A DNA stretch of 64,000 nt from assembly GCF_000576595.1 (NCBI RefSeq), contig NZ_AWSA01000004.1, positions 62,001-126,000 of the forward strand. Reading direction: 5' to 3'. The notes beneath the pieces were generated by a model. The model was not told where the DNA came from and made no database searches. It saw nothing but the letters and a program-made list of their open reading frames with translations. The stretch comes from Intrasporangium oryzae NRRL B-24470 (GTDB taxonomy: Bacteria; Actinomycetota; Actinomycetes; Actinomycetales; Dermatophilaceae). The position numbers and the translations under genes are program-made. Positions 18,309 through 26,288 of this stretch are shown one piece after another (within the stretch, counting starts at the first letter, position 1; each line of letters opens with the position of its first letter).

Positions 18309-19034
18309 TCACAGTCGCTCACGCATACGTCCGGAGGTCCGTCCCGCCTCTGGGTCCAGAATCTCGACGAGCGTCAGAAGCGCGTGCTGCACCAGGACTA
18401 GACGTGCACGGCCGAGTCCGGGGTCCGACCTGATGGCCTCGATGTCCGCGCGCAGCGGCGAGAACCAGCGGTCCAGACGTTCGCTCCCCAGGCGCTCGAC
18501 GAAGCTTGCGTACCCCATGCAGTCCCACCGAGCCACCCCGGGCCCGTCCCCTCCGGCCGGTTCGAGCAGGACCTCGCCGATGGCCCGCTGTTCTCCCCGG
18601 AAGATGCGCAGGGTGGCCCCCGGCACATCGCTCGAGGCGAAGGCGTCCCTGATCTTCTCGAGCTGGTCGGCGACTGCCCGCTCTCGCTCCCTGCTGCGCG
18701 GGTCGAGGAACTGCGACTCGCGGCGCAGGATCTCGACCCAGCAGAAGTACTGGCCGAACAGGTAGAGCGTGTTGTCGATCGAGTACGCGACGTCTCGCTC
18801 AGGGTGTGGGCCAGTCGTGAACTTCCGGAGGAAGCCCTGACGCAAGATGTTGTAGATGCGCGTTTGCAGGTTGAAGGCCGCCTGGAGCAAGGGTTCTCGG
18901 AACTTGACGGCAAGCGCCTCCGCCGTGTGCATGCGGCTCGCGGCTGCAGACCGCTGCGCGAACCACGCCGACGTGAGTGCCGCCAGCGCGGCGACGAGGG
19001 CGGCGGCGATAGTGGCGACGGCTGAAGCATCCAT
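18309..19034 (-). CDS. Membrane-anchored conserved hypothetical protein
   Basis: 241 residues from ATG 19034. One N-terminal hydrophobic helix (residues about 5-23, VATIAAALVAALAALTSAWF) is followed by a cytosolic helical domain with REPLLQAAFNLQTRIYNILR, YSIDNTLYLFGQYFCWVEIL and FRGEQRAIGEVLL. I recall similar uncharacterised actinobacterial proteins with these blocks but no assigned function. Its position 90 bp upstream of SIR2-STAND on the same strand makes it a possible third component, for instance a membrane partner of the transmembrane STAND protein. Membership of the operon is inferred only from strand and spacing. Confidence 0.65.
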   Translation of the reverse strand: MDASAVATIAAALVAALAALTSAWFAQRSAAASRMHTAEALAVKFREPLLQAAFNLQTRIYNILRQGFLRKFTTGPHPERDVAYSIDNTLYLFGQYFCWVEILRRESQFLDPRSRERERAVADQLEKIRDAFASSDVPGATLRIFRGEQRAIGEVLLEPAGGDGPGVARWDCMGYASFVERLGSERLDRWFSPLRADIEAIRSDPGLGRARLVLVQHALLTLVEILDPEAGRTSGRMRERL

Positions 19035-19153
19035 GGTCACCCCCACGTGATGCGGAGCGGGCCCTCCCGACGAGGTTACGCCCGCCCTTGCCCGATCGAT
19101 GCCGGAATGGGCGAGTCGCGCATCGGCCCGTGGGCCGCTCAGCGGGCGGGGGG

Positions 19154-19777
19154 TCAGCCGGCTGGTGCGGTGGTCACGCCGCACTGCTTCCCGGCCAGCT
19201 CGGTCATGGCGGCCGCGAACTCGCTGGCTGCCGGACGGACCGCGGCGTCGAGCGAGCCGAAGTACGCCGAGACCTGCTGGAGGCTCGCGGTCCGGGGGAG
19301 CTCCTCGCTCATCCGGTCGAGCTCGCCGTTCATGGTCCGGAAGAAGGCGTCGGCGGACTGTCGGGCGGCCGCCGACGCGTCTGCGAGCGCATCCGGCGGC
19401 GCCGTGCGCCACAGCGTGGCGACGGCACCTTCGGCGGCCTTGACCTGGTTGCGCAGGCCCTTCTCGAGCCTGGCGCGGTCGATGCTGCCGGAGCTGTTCA
19501 TGGCGTCCATGAGGGGGTTGGTGGACGCCTGCAGGCTCGCACAGGTCGATGACACCCGTTGGCGGTACGTGGCCACGGCGGGGTCCTCGCCGCCGTTCGC
19601 CGTGACGAGCGGAAGCATCACCGCGAGGAGGGACACCACAAGCCCGAGGGCGGTGAGGGACTGTGCCGCGCCCCACTGGCCGGGGTGCGCGCGGGACCAG
19701 CGCCACAGGTGGACGACCAGGAGCACGCCGATCACGGCGGCGACGCCTGCTATCACGAAGGCCAGCTGTCGGCTCAC
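19154..19777 (-). CDS. Small membrane protein, unknown function
   Basis: 207 residues from GTG 19777. Two hydrophobic helices at the N-terminus (LAFVIAGVAAVIGVLLVVHL and SLTALGLVVSLLAVMLPLV) and then an extracytoplasmic-looking helical domain with a pair of cysteines (STCASLQ and KQCGV). No family recognised. It runs in the same direction as the SIR2-STAND genes but 119 bp separates it from the next one, so linkage is weak. It diverges from the sigma factor gene over a 246-bp region in which I see no conserved signal. Confidence 0.6.
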   Translation of the reverse strand: MSRQLAFVIAGVAAVIGVLLVVHLWRWSRAHPGQWGAAQSLTALGLVVSLLAVMLPLVTANGGEDPAVATYRQRVSSTCASLQASTNPLMDAMNSSGSIDRARLEKGLRNQVKAAEGAVATLWRTAPPDALADASAAARQSADAFFRTMNGELDRMSEELPRTASLQQVSAYFGSLDAAVRPAASEFAAAMTELAGKQCGVTTAPAG

Positions 19778-20023
19778 TACGCGCCCCTGCCCGTGGAGAT
19801 CCCACGCCGTTTCCGGCTTCGTCCCAATTATGGTGAAACCGGGGCGGGTCCGCGGCGGGACGCGAAAACTGGGGCCAACCGCTGCCCGGCGTGGCGTCGA
19901 AGGCGAAGAGCGCCAGGCCCGGGTCGAGGTCGGGCTGCCACATCGGGACGCCGACCGCTGCCGGCCGAGCGCCCGGCCGAGAAAGAACCGGACCCCACCC
20001 GGACACATGGGAGTGTGGAGACC

Positions 20024-20566
20024 ATGTCCGACGCCGACCAGACGGCGCGATTCACCGCGCTCGCGCACGACGTGGCGACCCCGCTGCGCCGCTACCTCGT
20101 CCGCCGGGTTTCCGCTGCGGCCGTCGACGACGTCGTCGCGGAGGTGCTGCTCGTGCTGTGGCGCAGGCTGGCCGACGTGCCACCGGACGACCCGCTGCCC
20201 TGGACGTATGCCGTCGCGCGGGGCTGCGTCGCCAACGCGCGCCGGGCCGAGCAGCGTCACCTGCGTCTCGTCGACCGCCTCGGGCGTCTCGAGCGGCGCC
20301 CGGCGCTGCTCGCACCAGAGGGGCAGTCGGATGCCGACGCCGAGGTCCATGCCGCGCTGGCCGGTCTGCGCGAGGTCGACCGCGAGGTCGTGACGCTGTG
20401 GGCCTGGGAGGGGCTCGCGCCGCGGGAGATCGCGACGGTCACGGGTCTCACCCCCAACGCGGTCAGCATCCGCCTGCACCGGGCGAAGAAGGCCCTCGCC
20501 CGCGAGCTCGGAAAGAACGCGCCCCTCGGCGGACAGGTACCCGATGAAGGGAGGAGGCCACGGTGA
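20024..20566 (+). CDS. ECF-type sigma-70 family RNA polymerase sigma factor
   Basis: 180 residues. Region 2 is seen as LRRYLVRRVSAAAVDDVVAEVLLVLWRR and the DPLPWTYAVARGCVANARR stretch; region 4 helix-turn-helix is VVTLWAWEGLAPREIATVTG followed by LTPNAVSIRLHRAKKAL. No regions 1 or 3, so it is an extracytoplasmic-function type. GGAG sits before ATG 20024. Its stop overlaps the start of the following membrane protein by 4 nt (GTGA), the standard arrangement of a sigma factor and its anti-sigma factor. Regulon unknown; no clear auto-regulated promoter seen. Confidence 0.9.
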   Translation: MSDADQTARFTALAHDVATPLRRYLVRRVSAAAVDDVVAEVLLVLWRRLADVPPDDPLPWTYAVARGCVANARRAEQRHLRLVDRLGRLERRPALLAPEGQSDADAEVHAALAGLREVDREVVTLWAWEGLAPREIATVTGLTPNAVSIRLHRAKKALARELGKNAPLGGQVPDEGRRPR

Positions 20567-21201
20567 ACGACGACGAGCTCCTGGCCCGGCTGCGGGCCGC
20601 GGACCCGGCCGGCGAGACCGGTTCAGCGCACGACACCGGACTGGCCGACTCATGGGTAGACGACCTGGCGGAGGCCATCATGAAGACGGACGTCGAGCAC
20701 GACGTGAGGGACGAGGAGCAGCAGGGCAGGGAGCGGGGCCGCGGCCGTGCCTGGGCGATCGGCGCGGCGGCCGCAGCGGTCCTCGCTGCGGGAATGGCCG
20801 GCATCGGACTCGGCAGGGGCGGCGAGCCGACACCGTCGGTCACCAAGCCCGCCGCGGTGATGACCCTGGCCCTGCCGGGCGGCAACGCGGCCGGGATGTG
20901 CATGCGGTTCTCCGTCGACGGGCTCAGGCCGATGGAGGTGGCCCTCTCAGGCACGGCGACCGCTGTGGCGGACGGCTCGGTCATGCTCGACGTGGACCGG
21001 TGGTACAAGGGCGGCGATGGCTCGACTGAAGTGAGGCTCACGACCCGGGACCGCTCGCCGTCGCTGGAGGGCGGGGTCGCCTTCGAGAAGGGCAGGCGAT
21101 ACCTCGTCACCGCGACCGGTGGCCAGGTGACCGGGTGCGGCTTCTCCGCGGAGTGGACGCCCGACCTTGCGGCGGCCTACGAGCAGGCGTTCGGCGGCTA
21201 G
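20563..21201 (+). CDS. Putative membrane-anchored anti-sigma factor
   Basis: 212 residues, GTG start overlapping the sigma gene stop, strong GGGAGGAGG site. Cytoplasmic acidic N-terminal part (about 60 residues), one transmembrane helix (AWAIGAAAAAVLAAGMAGIG) and an external domain with three cysteines (MCMRF, TGCGF). No zinc anti-sigma HxxxCxxC motif is present. Role is deduced from coupling to the sigma gene and topology. The external domain has no family I recognise. It ends at a shared palindromic terminator. Confidence 0.7.
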   Translation: MNDDELLARLRAADPAGETGSAHDTGLADSWVDDLAEAIMKTDVEHDVRDEEQQGRERGRGRAWAIGAAAAAVLAAGMAGIGLGRGGEPTPSVTKPAAVMTLALPGGNAAGMCMRFSVDGLRPMEVALSGTATAVADGSVMLDVDRWYKGGDGSTEVRLTTRDRSPSLEGGVAFEKGRRYLVTATGGQVTGCGFSAEWTPDLAAAYEQAFGG

Positions 21202-21211
21202 GACCCAGCAG

Positions 21212-21255
21212 GTATGCCGCTGCGCCGGCGAGCGCTCGCCGGCGCAGCGGCATAC
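21212..21255. terminator. Perfect 44-bp GTATGCC palindrome between convergent genes
   Basis: GTATGCCGCTGCGCCGGCGA and its exact inverse complement. Relative to the 13.45-kb copy, the ends are identical while the inner stem differs with compensating changes (CGGCGGG versus GCGCCGG, each matched on the other arm). Lies between the anti-sigma stop and the lipoyl-protein stop. Confidence 0.85.
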
Positions 21256-21263
21256 GGCCTCGG

Positions 21264-21497
21264 TCACTCGATGCGCGCGATCGGGGTCCCCTGGCTGACG
21301 ACGGCCTCCTCCTCGACGAGGAGATGGACGACCCCGGCCACCGGGGCGAGCACGTCCGCGGCGACCTTGTCGACCTGCACCTCGGCGATGAGCTGATCGG
21401 CGGTGACCGCGGCGCCCTCGCCGACGAACCACGTCGAGAGGATGCCCTCGGCATCGGGGGTCTCCTTCGACAGGGAGGGGAAGAGGACGTCCGTCAT
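21264..21497 (-). CDS. Free-standing lipoyl (biotinyl/lipoyl attachment) domain protein
   Basis: 77 residues, essentially one lipoyl domain: FPSLSKETPDAEGILSTWFV, then EVQVDKVAADV with the lipoyl-lysine in the hairpin, then APVAGVVHLLVEEEAVV and GTPIARIE. It would carry acyl groups between an E1 decarboxylase and an E2. No E2 acyltransferase core, E1-binding domain or E3 follows. ATG 21497 overlaps the E1 beta stop (ATGA), so it is coupled to that gene. Length and sequence are convincing; which E2 it serves is unknown. Confidence 0.85.
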   Translation of the reverse strand: MTDVLFPSLSKETPDAEGILSTWFVGEGAAVTADQLIAEVQVDKVAADVLAPVAGVVHLLVEEEAVVSQGTPIARIE

Positions 21498-22537
21498 CCG
21501 GCCACCACCCGGCGGACCGCGGCCTCGATCCGCTCCGGGCGAGGCAGGACGGCGTACTCGAGGACGTGGGCGTAGGGGATCGGGACGTCGGGGACCGCGA
21601 CCCGCTGGACCGGCGCCTTGAGCACAGTGGGGTCGTGCTCGACCACCGTCGCGACGACCTCGCCGGACATGCCGAAGGACAGGTAGTCCTCGTCGACGAC
21701 GACGAGGCGGCCGGTCTTGGCCACCGAGGCGAGGATCGCCTCCCGGTCGAGGGGGACGAGGCTTCGCAGGTCGATGACCTCGGCGTCGATGCCCTCGCCG
21801 GAGAGCTTCTCGGCGACGTCGAGCGCGTGGTGCACCGACAGGGAGACCGTCACGATGGTGACGTCCGTGCCCGCGCGGGCCACAGCCGCCCTGCCGATCG
21901 GCACGACGTGCTCGCCGTCGGGCACGTCCCCGATCGAGCGGGCGTTCTTCGCCATCCACGGCAGGCCCATGACGCCCTTGTGGAACATGTAGACGACCGG
22001 GCTGTCGTCGCGGATCGCCGCGGTCATGAGGCCCTTCGCGTCGGCCGGGTTGCTCGGCACGACGACCTTCATGCCCGGCAGATGGGCGAAGGTGCCCCAT
22101 AGGCACTGCGAGTGCTGTGCGCCGTCGGAGTAGCCGCCGCCGACGGCGCACGTCAGCACCATGGGCACCGCGACGTTGCCGCCGGACTCGAAGTGGATCT
22201 TGGCCATGTGGTTGTAGATCTGGTCGAGGCAGACGCCCATGAAGTCGGCGAACATCAGCTCCACGATCGGGCGCATCCCCTCGACCGCGGCGCCGATGCC
22301 GAGGCCGATGAAGGCCGTCTCGGAGATCGGGGTGTCGATGATCCGGGTGGGGCCGAAGCGGTCGAGCAGGCCGGTCGTCGAGCTGAAGATCCCGCCGTAG
22401 GCGCCGACGTCCTCGCCGAGGTAGACGACGGAGGGGTCCCGGTCCATCTCCTGGGCGATCGCCTCGACCATCGCCTTCGAGGTGGTCAGGCGACGGTTCG
22501 TCGGGGTGGAGGCGGTTGGGGTGTCAGTGATGGTCAT
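21494..22537 (-). CDS. 2-oxoacid (or acetoin) dehydrogenase E1 component, beta subunit
   Basis: 347 residues from ATG 22537 (GGAG site). Typical E1 beta: VVYLGEDVGAYGGIF, DTPISETAFIGLGIGAA, FADFMGVCLDQIYNHMAK and the C-terminal transketolase domain with IDLRSLVPLDREAI and VVVDEDY. With the alpha subunit it decarboxylates a 2-oxoacid or acetoin using thiamine diphosphate and reductively acylates a lipoyl domain. Pyruvate, branched-chain oxoacids and acetoin are all possible. The gene overlaps the lipoyl gene and is 10 bp from E1 alpha. Confidence 0.9.
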   Translation of the reverse strand: MTITDTPTASTPTNRRLTTSKAMVEAIAQEMDRDPSVVYLGEDVGAYGGIFSSTTGLLDRFGPTRIIDTPISETAFIGLGIGAAVEGMRPIVELMFADFMGVCLDQIYNHMAKIHFESGGNVAVPMVLTCAVGGGYSDGAQHSQCLWGTFAHLPGMKVVVPSNPADAKGLMTAAIRDDSPVVYMFHKGVMGLPWMAKNARSIGDVPDGEHVVPIGRAAVARAGTDVTIVTVSLSVHHALDVAEKLSGEGIDAEVIDLRSLVPLDREAILASVAKTGRLVVVDEDYLSFGMSGEVVATVVEHDPTVLKAPVQRVAVPDVPIPYAHVLEYAVLPRPERIEAAVRRVVAG

Positions 22538-22547
22538 CGTCGTCTCC

Positions 22548-23588
22548 TCAGGCGAACACGTACGACGTGGCCGTGGCCGCGTCGGGCAGGGGGCTGTTCT
22601 TGGCGAAGGCGATGGCGTCCTCGACACGCTCGCTCGCGGTCGCACGGATGCGGGACACCGCGTCCTCGTCGAGCACTCCCGCATCGCGGAGGAGGCGCTC
22701 GTAGCGCGGGATGGGGTCGTGCTCGGGCACCTCGGCGAGCTCGGGCCGGTAGCCCTGCGCGTCGCCCTCGAAGTGACCCCACATCCGCAGGGTGTGCACC
22801 TCGATGAGCGACGGACCGTCACCGGCTCGGGCTCTGGCCACGGCCCGCTGCGCCGCGTCGTAGACGGCCTCGACGTCGTTGTCCTCGATGCGCTCGCCGG
22901 GGATGCCGTAGGCCGCGGCCCGGTCGGCGTTGGAGGGGATCGCCGTGGCCACGTCGCGAGGCACCGAGATGGCCCAGTCGTTGTCCTCGACGACGAAGAC
23001 CACGGGCAGCGTCCACCGCGCGGCGAGGTTGAGCGACTCGTGGAACGCGCCCTGGTTGGCGGCGCCCTCACCGGTCACCGCCACGGCGATCTGGTCGGTG
23101 TCGCGCCGCGAGAAGGCGAACGCCTGCCCGAGCGCGGGCGGGTAGCCCTCGGCGATGATCCCGGAGCACGAGAAGTGCGTGGCAGGGTCGAAGAGGTGCA
23201 TGTGGCCGCCGCGTCCCCGGCCGAGGCCGGTCTCCCGGCCGAAGATCTCGGCCGTCATCCGGTGCAGGTCCATGCCGTGGGCCACGGCAAAGTGGTGCGG
23301 CCGGTGCGTCGCCGTCACCGCGTCGTCCGTGGTCAGGTGTGCGCAGACCCCGGCGGCGACGGGCTCCTGCCCGGCCGAGAGGTGCATCTCTCCCGGGACG
23401 AGCCCCTTGCCGATGTCGAAGCCGGGCCCCTTGTCGGCGTGGTACTCCCGAAGGATCGCCTCCTCGTACGTCCGGGAGAGGACCATCGTCTCGTAGAGCC
23501 CGATGCGAACGGCCGGGTCGAGGCCCGCGCTGCCCGCCCGTCCGGTGCTCGACGTGCTCGAGGTTGGGGATGGGGCATGTGTCGTCAT
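22548..23588 (-). CDS. Thiamine diphosphate-dependent dehydrogenase E1 component, alpha subunit
   Basis: 346 residues from ATG 23588 (MTTHAPSPTSS). The thiamine-diphosphate motif GEGAANQGAFHESLNLAA...VVEDN is intact, as are THRPHHFAVAHGMD and RGRGGHMHLFD with the phosphorylation-loop region. First gene of the E1 alpha-E1 beta-lipoyl operon. Resembles acetoin dehydrogenase alpha as much as pyruvate dehydrogenase alpha. Its upstream region holds the tandem 16-bp GTATGCC array. Confidence 0.9.
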   Translation of the reverse strand: MTTHAPSPTSSTSSTGRAGSAGLDPAVRIGLYETMVLSRTYEEAILREYHADKGPGFDIGKGLVPGEMHLSAGQEPVAAGVCAHLTTDDAVTATHRPHHFAVAHGMDLHRMTAEIFGRETGLGRGRGGHMHLFDPATHFSCSGIIAEGYPPALGQAFAFSRRDTDQIAVAVTGEGAANQGAFHESLNLAARWTLPVVFVVEDNDWAISVPRDVATAIPSNADRAAAYGIPGERIEDNDVEAVYDAAQRAVARARAGDGPSLIEVHTLRMWGHFEGDAQGYRPELAEVPEHDPIPRYERLLRDAGVLDEDAVSRIRATASERVEDAIAFAKNSPLPDAATATSYVFA

Positions 23589-23760
23589 GACGACCTCCAG
23601 TTCCCGGGGCGGATCCTGGCAGGCGCCTCGGGGACAGGGGAGGGGCGCTCGTCCACGACCAGCACGGACGTCCCGGAGGGCCGACTGGCCACCTTCCACA
23701 CTAGGCACGAGCCCCGCGAGGGTCATCGGAATGGCCGATCCCACAGGGGGCGATCAGCCC

Positions 23761-23846
23761 GTATGCCGCCCAGCCCGTATGCCGCCCAGCCCGTATGCCG
23801 CCCAGCCCGTATGCCGCCCAGCCCGTATGCCGCCCAGCCCGCATGC
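23761..23846. repeat. Tandem 16-bp repeat array (five exact GTATGCC units plus one degenerate)
   Basis: Unit GTATGCCGCCCAGCCC starts at 23761, 23777, 23793, 23809 and 23825, then a sixth beginning GCATGCC at 23841 runs into a palindrome. No spacers vary, so this is not CRISPR. It lies in the 355-bp gap between divergent E1 alpha and the alpha-hydroxy-acid oxidase. No promoter motifs could be assigned in the rest of the gap. Confidence 0.9.
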
Positions 23847-23884
23847 CGCTCAGCGCGCGAGCACTCGCCCGCTGAGCGGCATAC
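23841..23884. repeat. GTATGCC-family palindrome ending the tandem array
   Basis: GCATGCCGCTCAGCGCGCGA pairs with TCGCCCGCTGAGCGGCATAC, one mismatch in about 19 bp, 3-4 base loop. Same 44-bp size and ends as the convergent-gene palindromes, but here between two divergent genes, where it cannot be a terminator for either. Confidence 0.8.
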
Positions 23885-23943
23885 GGCCGGGATCGTGCAC
23901 CACGCGGCTTCCGGCGGCGCCGACGGTCGTGTAGAACTCAGAG

Positions 23944-25167
23944 GTGACCGCCCGCCGGCGTCCGAGATGGTCCGAGCTGCAGCCGCTGCTGCAGCCCCGC
24001 GGCGCCTCGCTCAGTCCGACCGACCGTCGCCTGGCCTCCGCAGCATCGATCGCCGACCTGCGCCGCCTGGCGCGCCGCCGGGCACCGCGGGCGGTGTTCG
24101 ACTACACGGACGGCGGGGCGGGGGACGAGGTGGCCCTGCAGCGCTCTCGGGAGGCCTACGGGCGCATCGAGTTCCGGCCCCGGGTGCTGCACGACGTCTC
24201 GGTGGTCGACTCGACCACGACCCTCCTCGGGCGACCGGCCTCCGCCCCGCTCGTGTTCGCCCCCACGGGGTTCACCCGGATGATGCACACCGAGGGAGAG
24301 CCCGCGGTGGCCCGGGTGGCGGCGCGGGAGGGCATCCCGTACGCCCTGTCGACGATGGGCACGACGTCGATCGAGGCACTCGCGGCCGCGGCCCCCGAGG
24401 GACGACGGTGGTTCCAGCTCTACCTGTGGCGCGACCGCGGGGCCAGCCGCGACTTCGTCACCCGCGCTCACGCGGCGGGCTACGAGGCCCTCGTGCTGAC
24501 GGTCGACACCCCCGTCGCGGGCCCGCGCCTGCGCGACGTGCGCAACGGCCTGACGATCCCGCCGTCCCTGTCGCTCCGGACGTTCGTCGACGGCGCCCTC
24601 CACCCGGCATGGTGGTTCGATCTGCTCACGACAGAACCCCTCGAGTTCGCGTCCCTGAACCGCTCCGACGGAACCGTCGCCGAGCTCGTCGGGCGGCTCT
24701 TCGACCCGGCCGCGACGATCGCCGACCTGGCGTGGCTCCGATCGGCGTGGCAGGGACCGATCGTCGTCAAGGGCGTCCTCACGGTCGAGGACGCGCGGGC
24801 CGTCGTCGACGCGGGAGCCGACGCGGTGGTCGTGTCCAACCACGGCGGTCGCCAGCTCGACCGGGCCGCCACTCCGCTGGAGGTGCTCCCGGCGGTCGTC
24901 GACGCCGTGGGCGACCGGGCGGAGGTCTACGTCGACGGCGGGATCATGTCGGGCAGCGACGTCGTCGCGGCCGTCGCCCTGGGGGCTCGGGCCGCGCTCG
25001 TCGGGCGCGCCTACCTCTACGGACTCATGGCCGGGGGCGAGCGCGGGGTCCAGCGCGCGGCCGACATCCTCCTGGGCGAGGTCTCATCGACGATGGCGCT
25101 GCTCGGCGTGACCCGGGTGACCGACCTGCGGCCCGATCACCTGCGGATCCGCAGTGACGGGAGGTAG
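23944..25167 (+). CDS. FMN-dependent alpha-hydroxy-acid oxidase/dehydrogenase
   Basis: 407 residues, GTG start at 23944. Family of lactate, glycolate and mandelate oxidases: VFDYTDGGAGDEVAL, APLVFAPTGFTRMMHTEGE, YALSTMGTTS, the Lys of IVVKGVLTVEDA and the active His-Arg signature SNHGGRQLD, then VDGGIMSGSDVVAAVALGA and GRAYLYG. Oxidises an L-2-hydroxyacid to the 2-oxoacid. Lies 9 bp upstream of the acetamidase/formamidase gene, so the two are probably co-transcribed. Substrate not predictable. Confidence 0.9.
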   Translation: MTARRRPRWSELQPLLQPRGASLSPTDRRLASAASIADLRRLARRRAPRAVFDYTDGGAGDEVALQRSREAYGRIEFRPRVLHDVSVVDSTTTLLGRPASAPLVFAPTGFTRMMHTEGEPAVARVAAREGIPYALSTMGTTSIEALAAAAPEGRRWFQLYLWRDRGASRDFVTRAHAAGYEALVLTVDTPVAGPRLRDVRNGLTIPPSLSLRTFVDGALHPAWWFDLLTTEPLEFASLNRSDGTVAELVGRLFDPAATIADLAWLRSAWQGPIVVKGVLTVEDARAVVDAGADAVVVSNHGGRQLDRAATPLEVLPAVVDAVGDRAEVYVDGGIMSGSDVVAAVALGARAALVGRAYLYGLMAGGERGVQRAADILLGEVSSTMALLGVTRVTDLRPDHLRIRSDGR

Positions 25168-25175
25168 TTTCGAGC

Positions 25176-26183
25176 ATGGACGTCATCGAGTACACGCCCT
25201 CGACCGAGCAGTACGCCTACACCTTCGGCGGCGCCGCACCGGTGATGCGGGTGAAGCCAGGGACCGCGCTGCGGCTCTGGTCCGACGACGCCTTCGGTGG
25301 GGCCCTGCGCACGGTGGACGACCTGTCGAGCGCCAAGGTGGACCTCCGCTTCGTCAACCCCCAGACCGGGCCCTTCTACGTCGAGGGCGCCGAACCCGGC
25401 GACACGCTCGTGCTCCACCTCGTCGCGCTCGAGCCGGCACGCGACTGGGGTGCCTCGGCGGCGATCCCCTTCTTCGGCGGGATGACGAGCACCGACCGGG
25501 TCGTCACCCTCCAGCACCCGTTGCCGGACACCACGTGGATCTACGAGCTCGACCGCGACCGGGGCACGGTCGCCTTCGCGGCCCGTCACAGCGACCACCG
25601 CATCGAGCTGCCGCTCGAGCCGATGCTCGGGACCGTCGGCGTCGCGCCCGCCGGGGGAGAGGCCCGCTCCTCCCTGGTCCCCGAGCGGTTCGGCGGCAAC
25701 ATGGACACCCCGCAGATGCGTGCCGGGTCCACCGTGTTCCTCGGAGTCAACGTCGAGGGCGCGCTCTTCTCGATCGGGGACGGTCACTACCGGCAGGGCG
25801 AGGGAGAGGCCTGCGGTACCGCGGTCGAGGGGGCCATGACGACGACCCTGATCGTCGACCTCGTCAAGGGGAGCGCTCCGGGCTGGCCACGCATCGAGGA
25901 CGACACCCACTGGATGACGGTCGGCTCGAGCCGGCCGATGGAGGACTCATGGCGCATCGCCAATGCCGAGCTCGTCCACTGGGTGGCCCGGCTCCTCGGG
26001 CTGCACACGATGGACGCCTACCAGCTCTGCTCGCAGATCGCCGAGGTGCCCGTCGCCAACGTCGTCGACGCCAACTACAGCGTCGTTGTCAAAGCGGCGA
26101 AGGCGCTGCTCCCGCCCGCGGATGCCTTCGGCGGGATCCACGCGGACCTTCGGGCCCGGGCGCACTCCCTCGGCATGACCTGA
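25176..26183 (+). CDS. Acetamidase/formamidase family protein
   Basis: 335 residues of the FmdA/AmdA family, zinc-dependent amidases that release ammonia from formamide or acetamide. Visible: SGNMDTPQMR-like FGGNMDTPQMRAGSTVFLGV, SIGDGHYRQGEGEACGTAVE and the metal-binding His/Asp/Glu residues around these. ATG 25176 follows the oxidase gene by 8 bp. A long hairpin after the stop ends this two-gene unit. Confidence 0.9.
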   Translation: MDVIEYTPSTEQYAYTFGGAAPVMRVKPGTALRLWSDDAFGGALRTVDDLSSAKVDLRFVNPQTGPFYVEGAEPGDTLVLHLVALEPARDWGASAAIPFFGGMTSTDRVVTLQHPLPDTTWIYELDRDRGTVAFAARHSDHRIELPLEPMLGTVGVAPAGGEARSSLVPERFGGNMDTPQMRAGSTVFLGVNVEGALFSIGDGHYRQGEGEACGTAVEGAMTTTLIVDLVKGSAPGWPRIEDDTHWMTVGSSRPMEDSWRIANAELVHWVARLLGLHTMDAYQLCSQIAEVPVANVVDANYSVVVKAAKALLPPADAFGGIHADLRARAHSLGMT

Positions 26184-26194
26184 CCCCAGACCTC

Positions 26195-26252
26195 CCTCCC
26201 GTTCGATGTTTTCCACGGTCACACGTGACCGTGGAAAACATCGAACGGGAGG
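26195..26252. terminator. Long near-perfect hairpin with 28-bp arms
   Basis: Left arm CCTCCCGTTCGATGTTTTCC continuing to ACGGTCAC; the right arm is its exact inverse complement after a 2-base gap. It lies between two rightward genes (stop 26183, start 26289). The outer 15 bases recur at 51,470 in another hairpin, so it belongs to a repeat family. Confidence 0.8.
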
Positions 26253-26288
26253 TGGGTACCTGACCGACCCCGACGAAAGGCCGAGACC

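Noticed and set aside
19800-20006. Minus-strand reading (MWQPDLDPG...) between the membrane gene and the sigma gene
   Set aside because: Looks protein-like over 40 residues but has no ribosome site and no start with clear continuation; may be a gene remnant, not annotated.
23761-23846. CRISPR array
   Set aside because: The 16-bp units are contiguous with no variable spacers.
26195-26252. LexA-type SOS box
   Set aside because: Contains GTTCGA but not the spaced CGAAC-N4-GTTCG pattern; symmetry extends over 28 bases.
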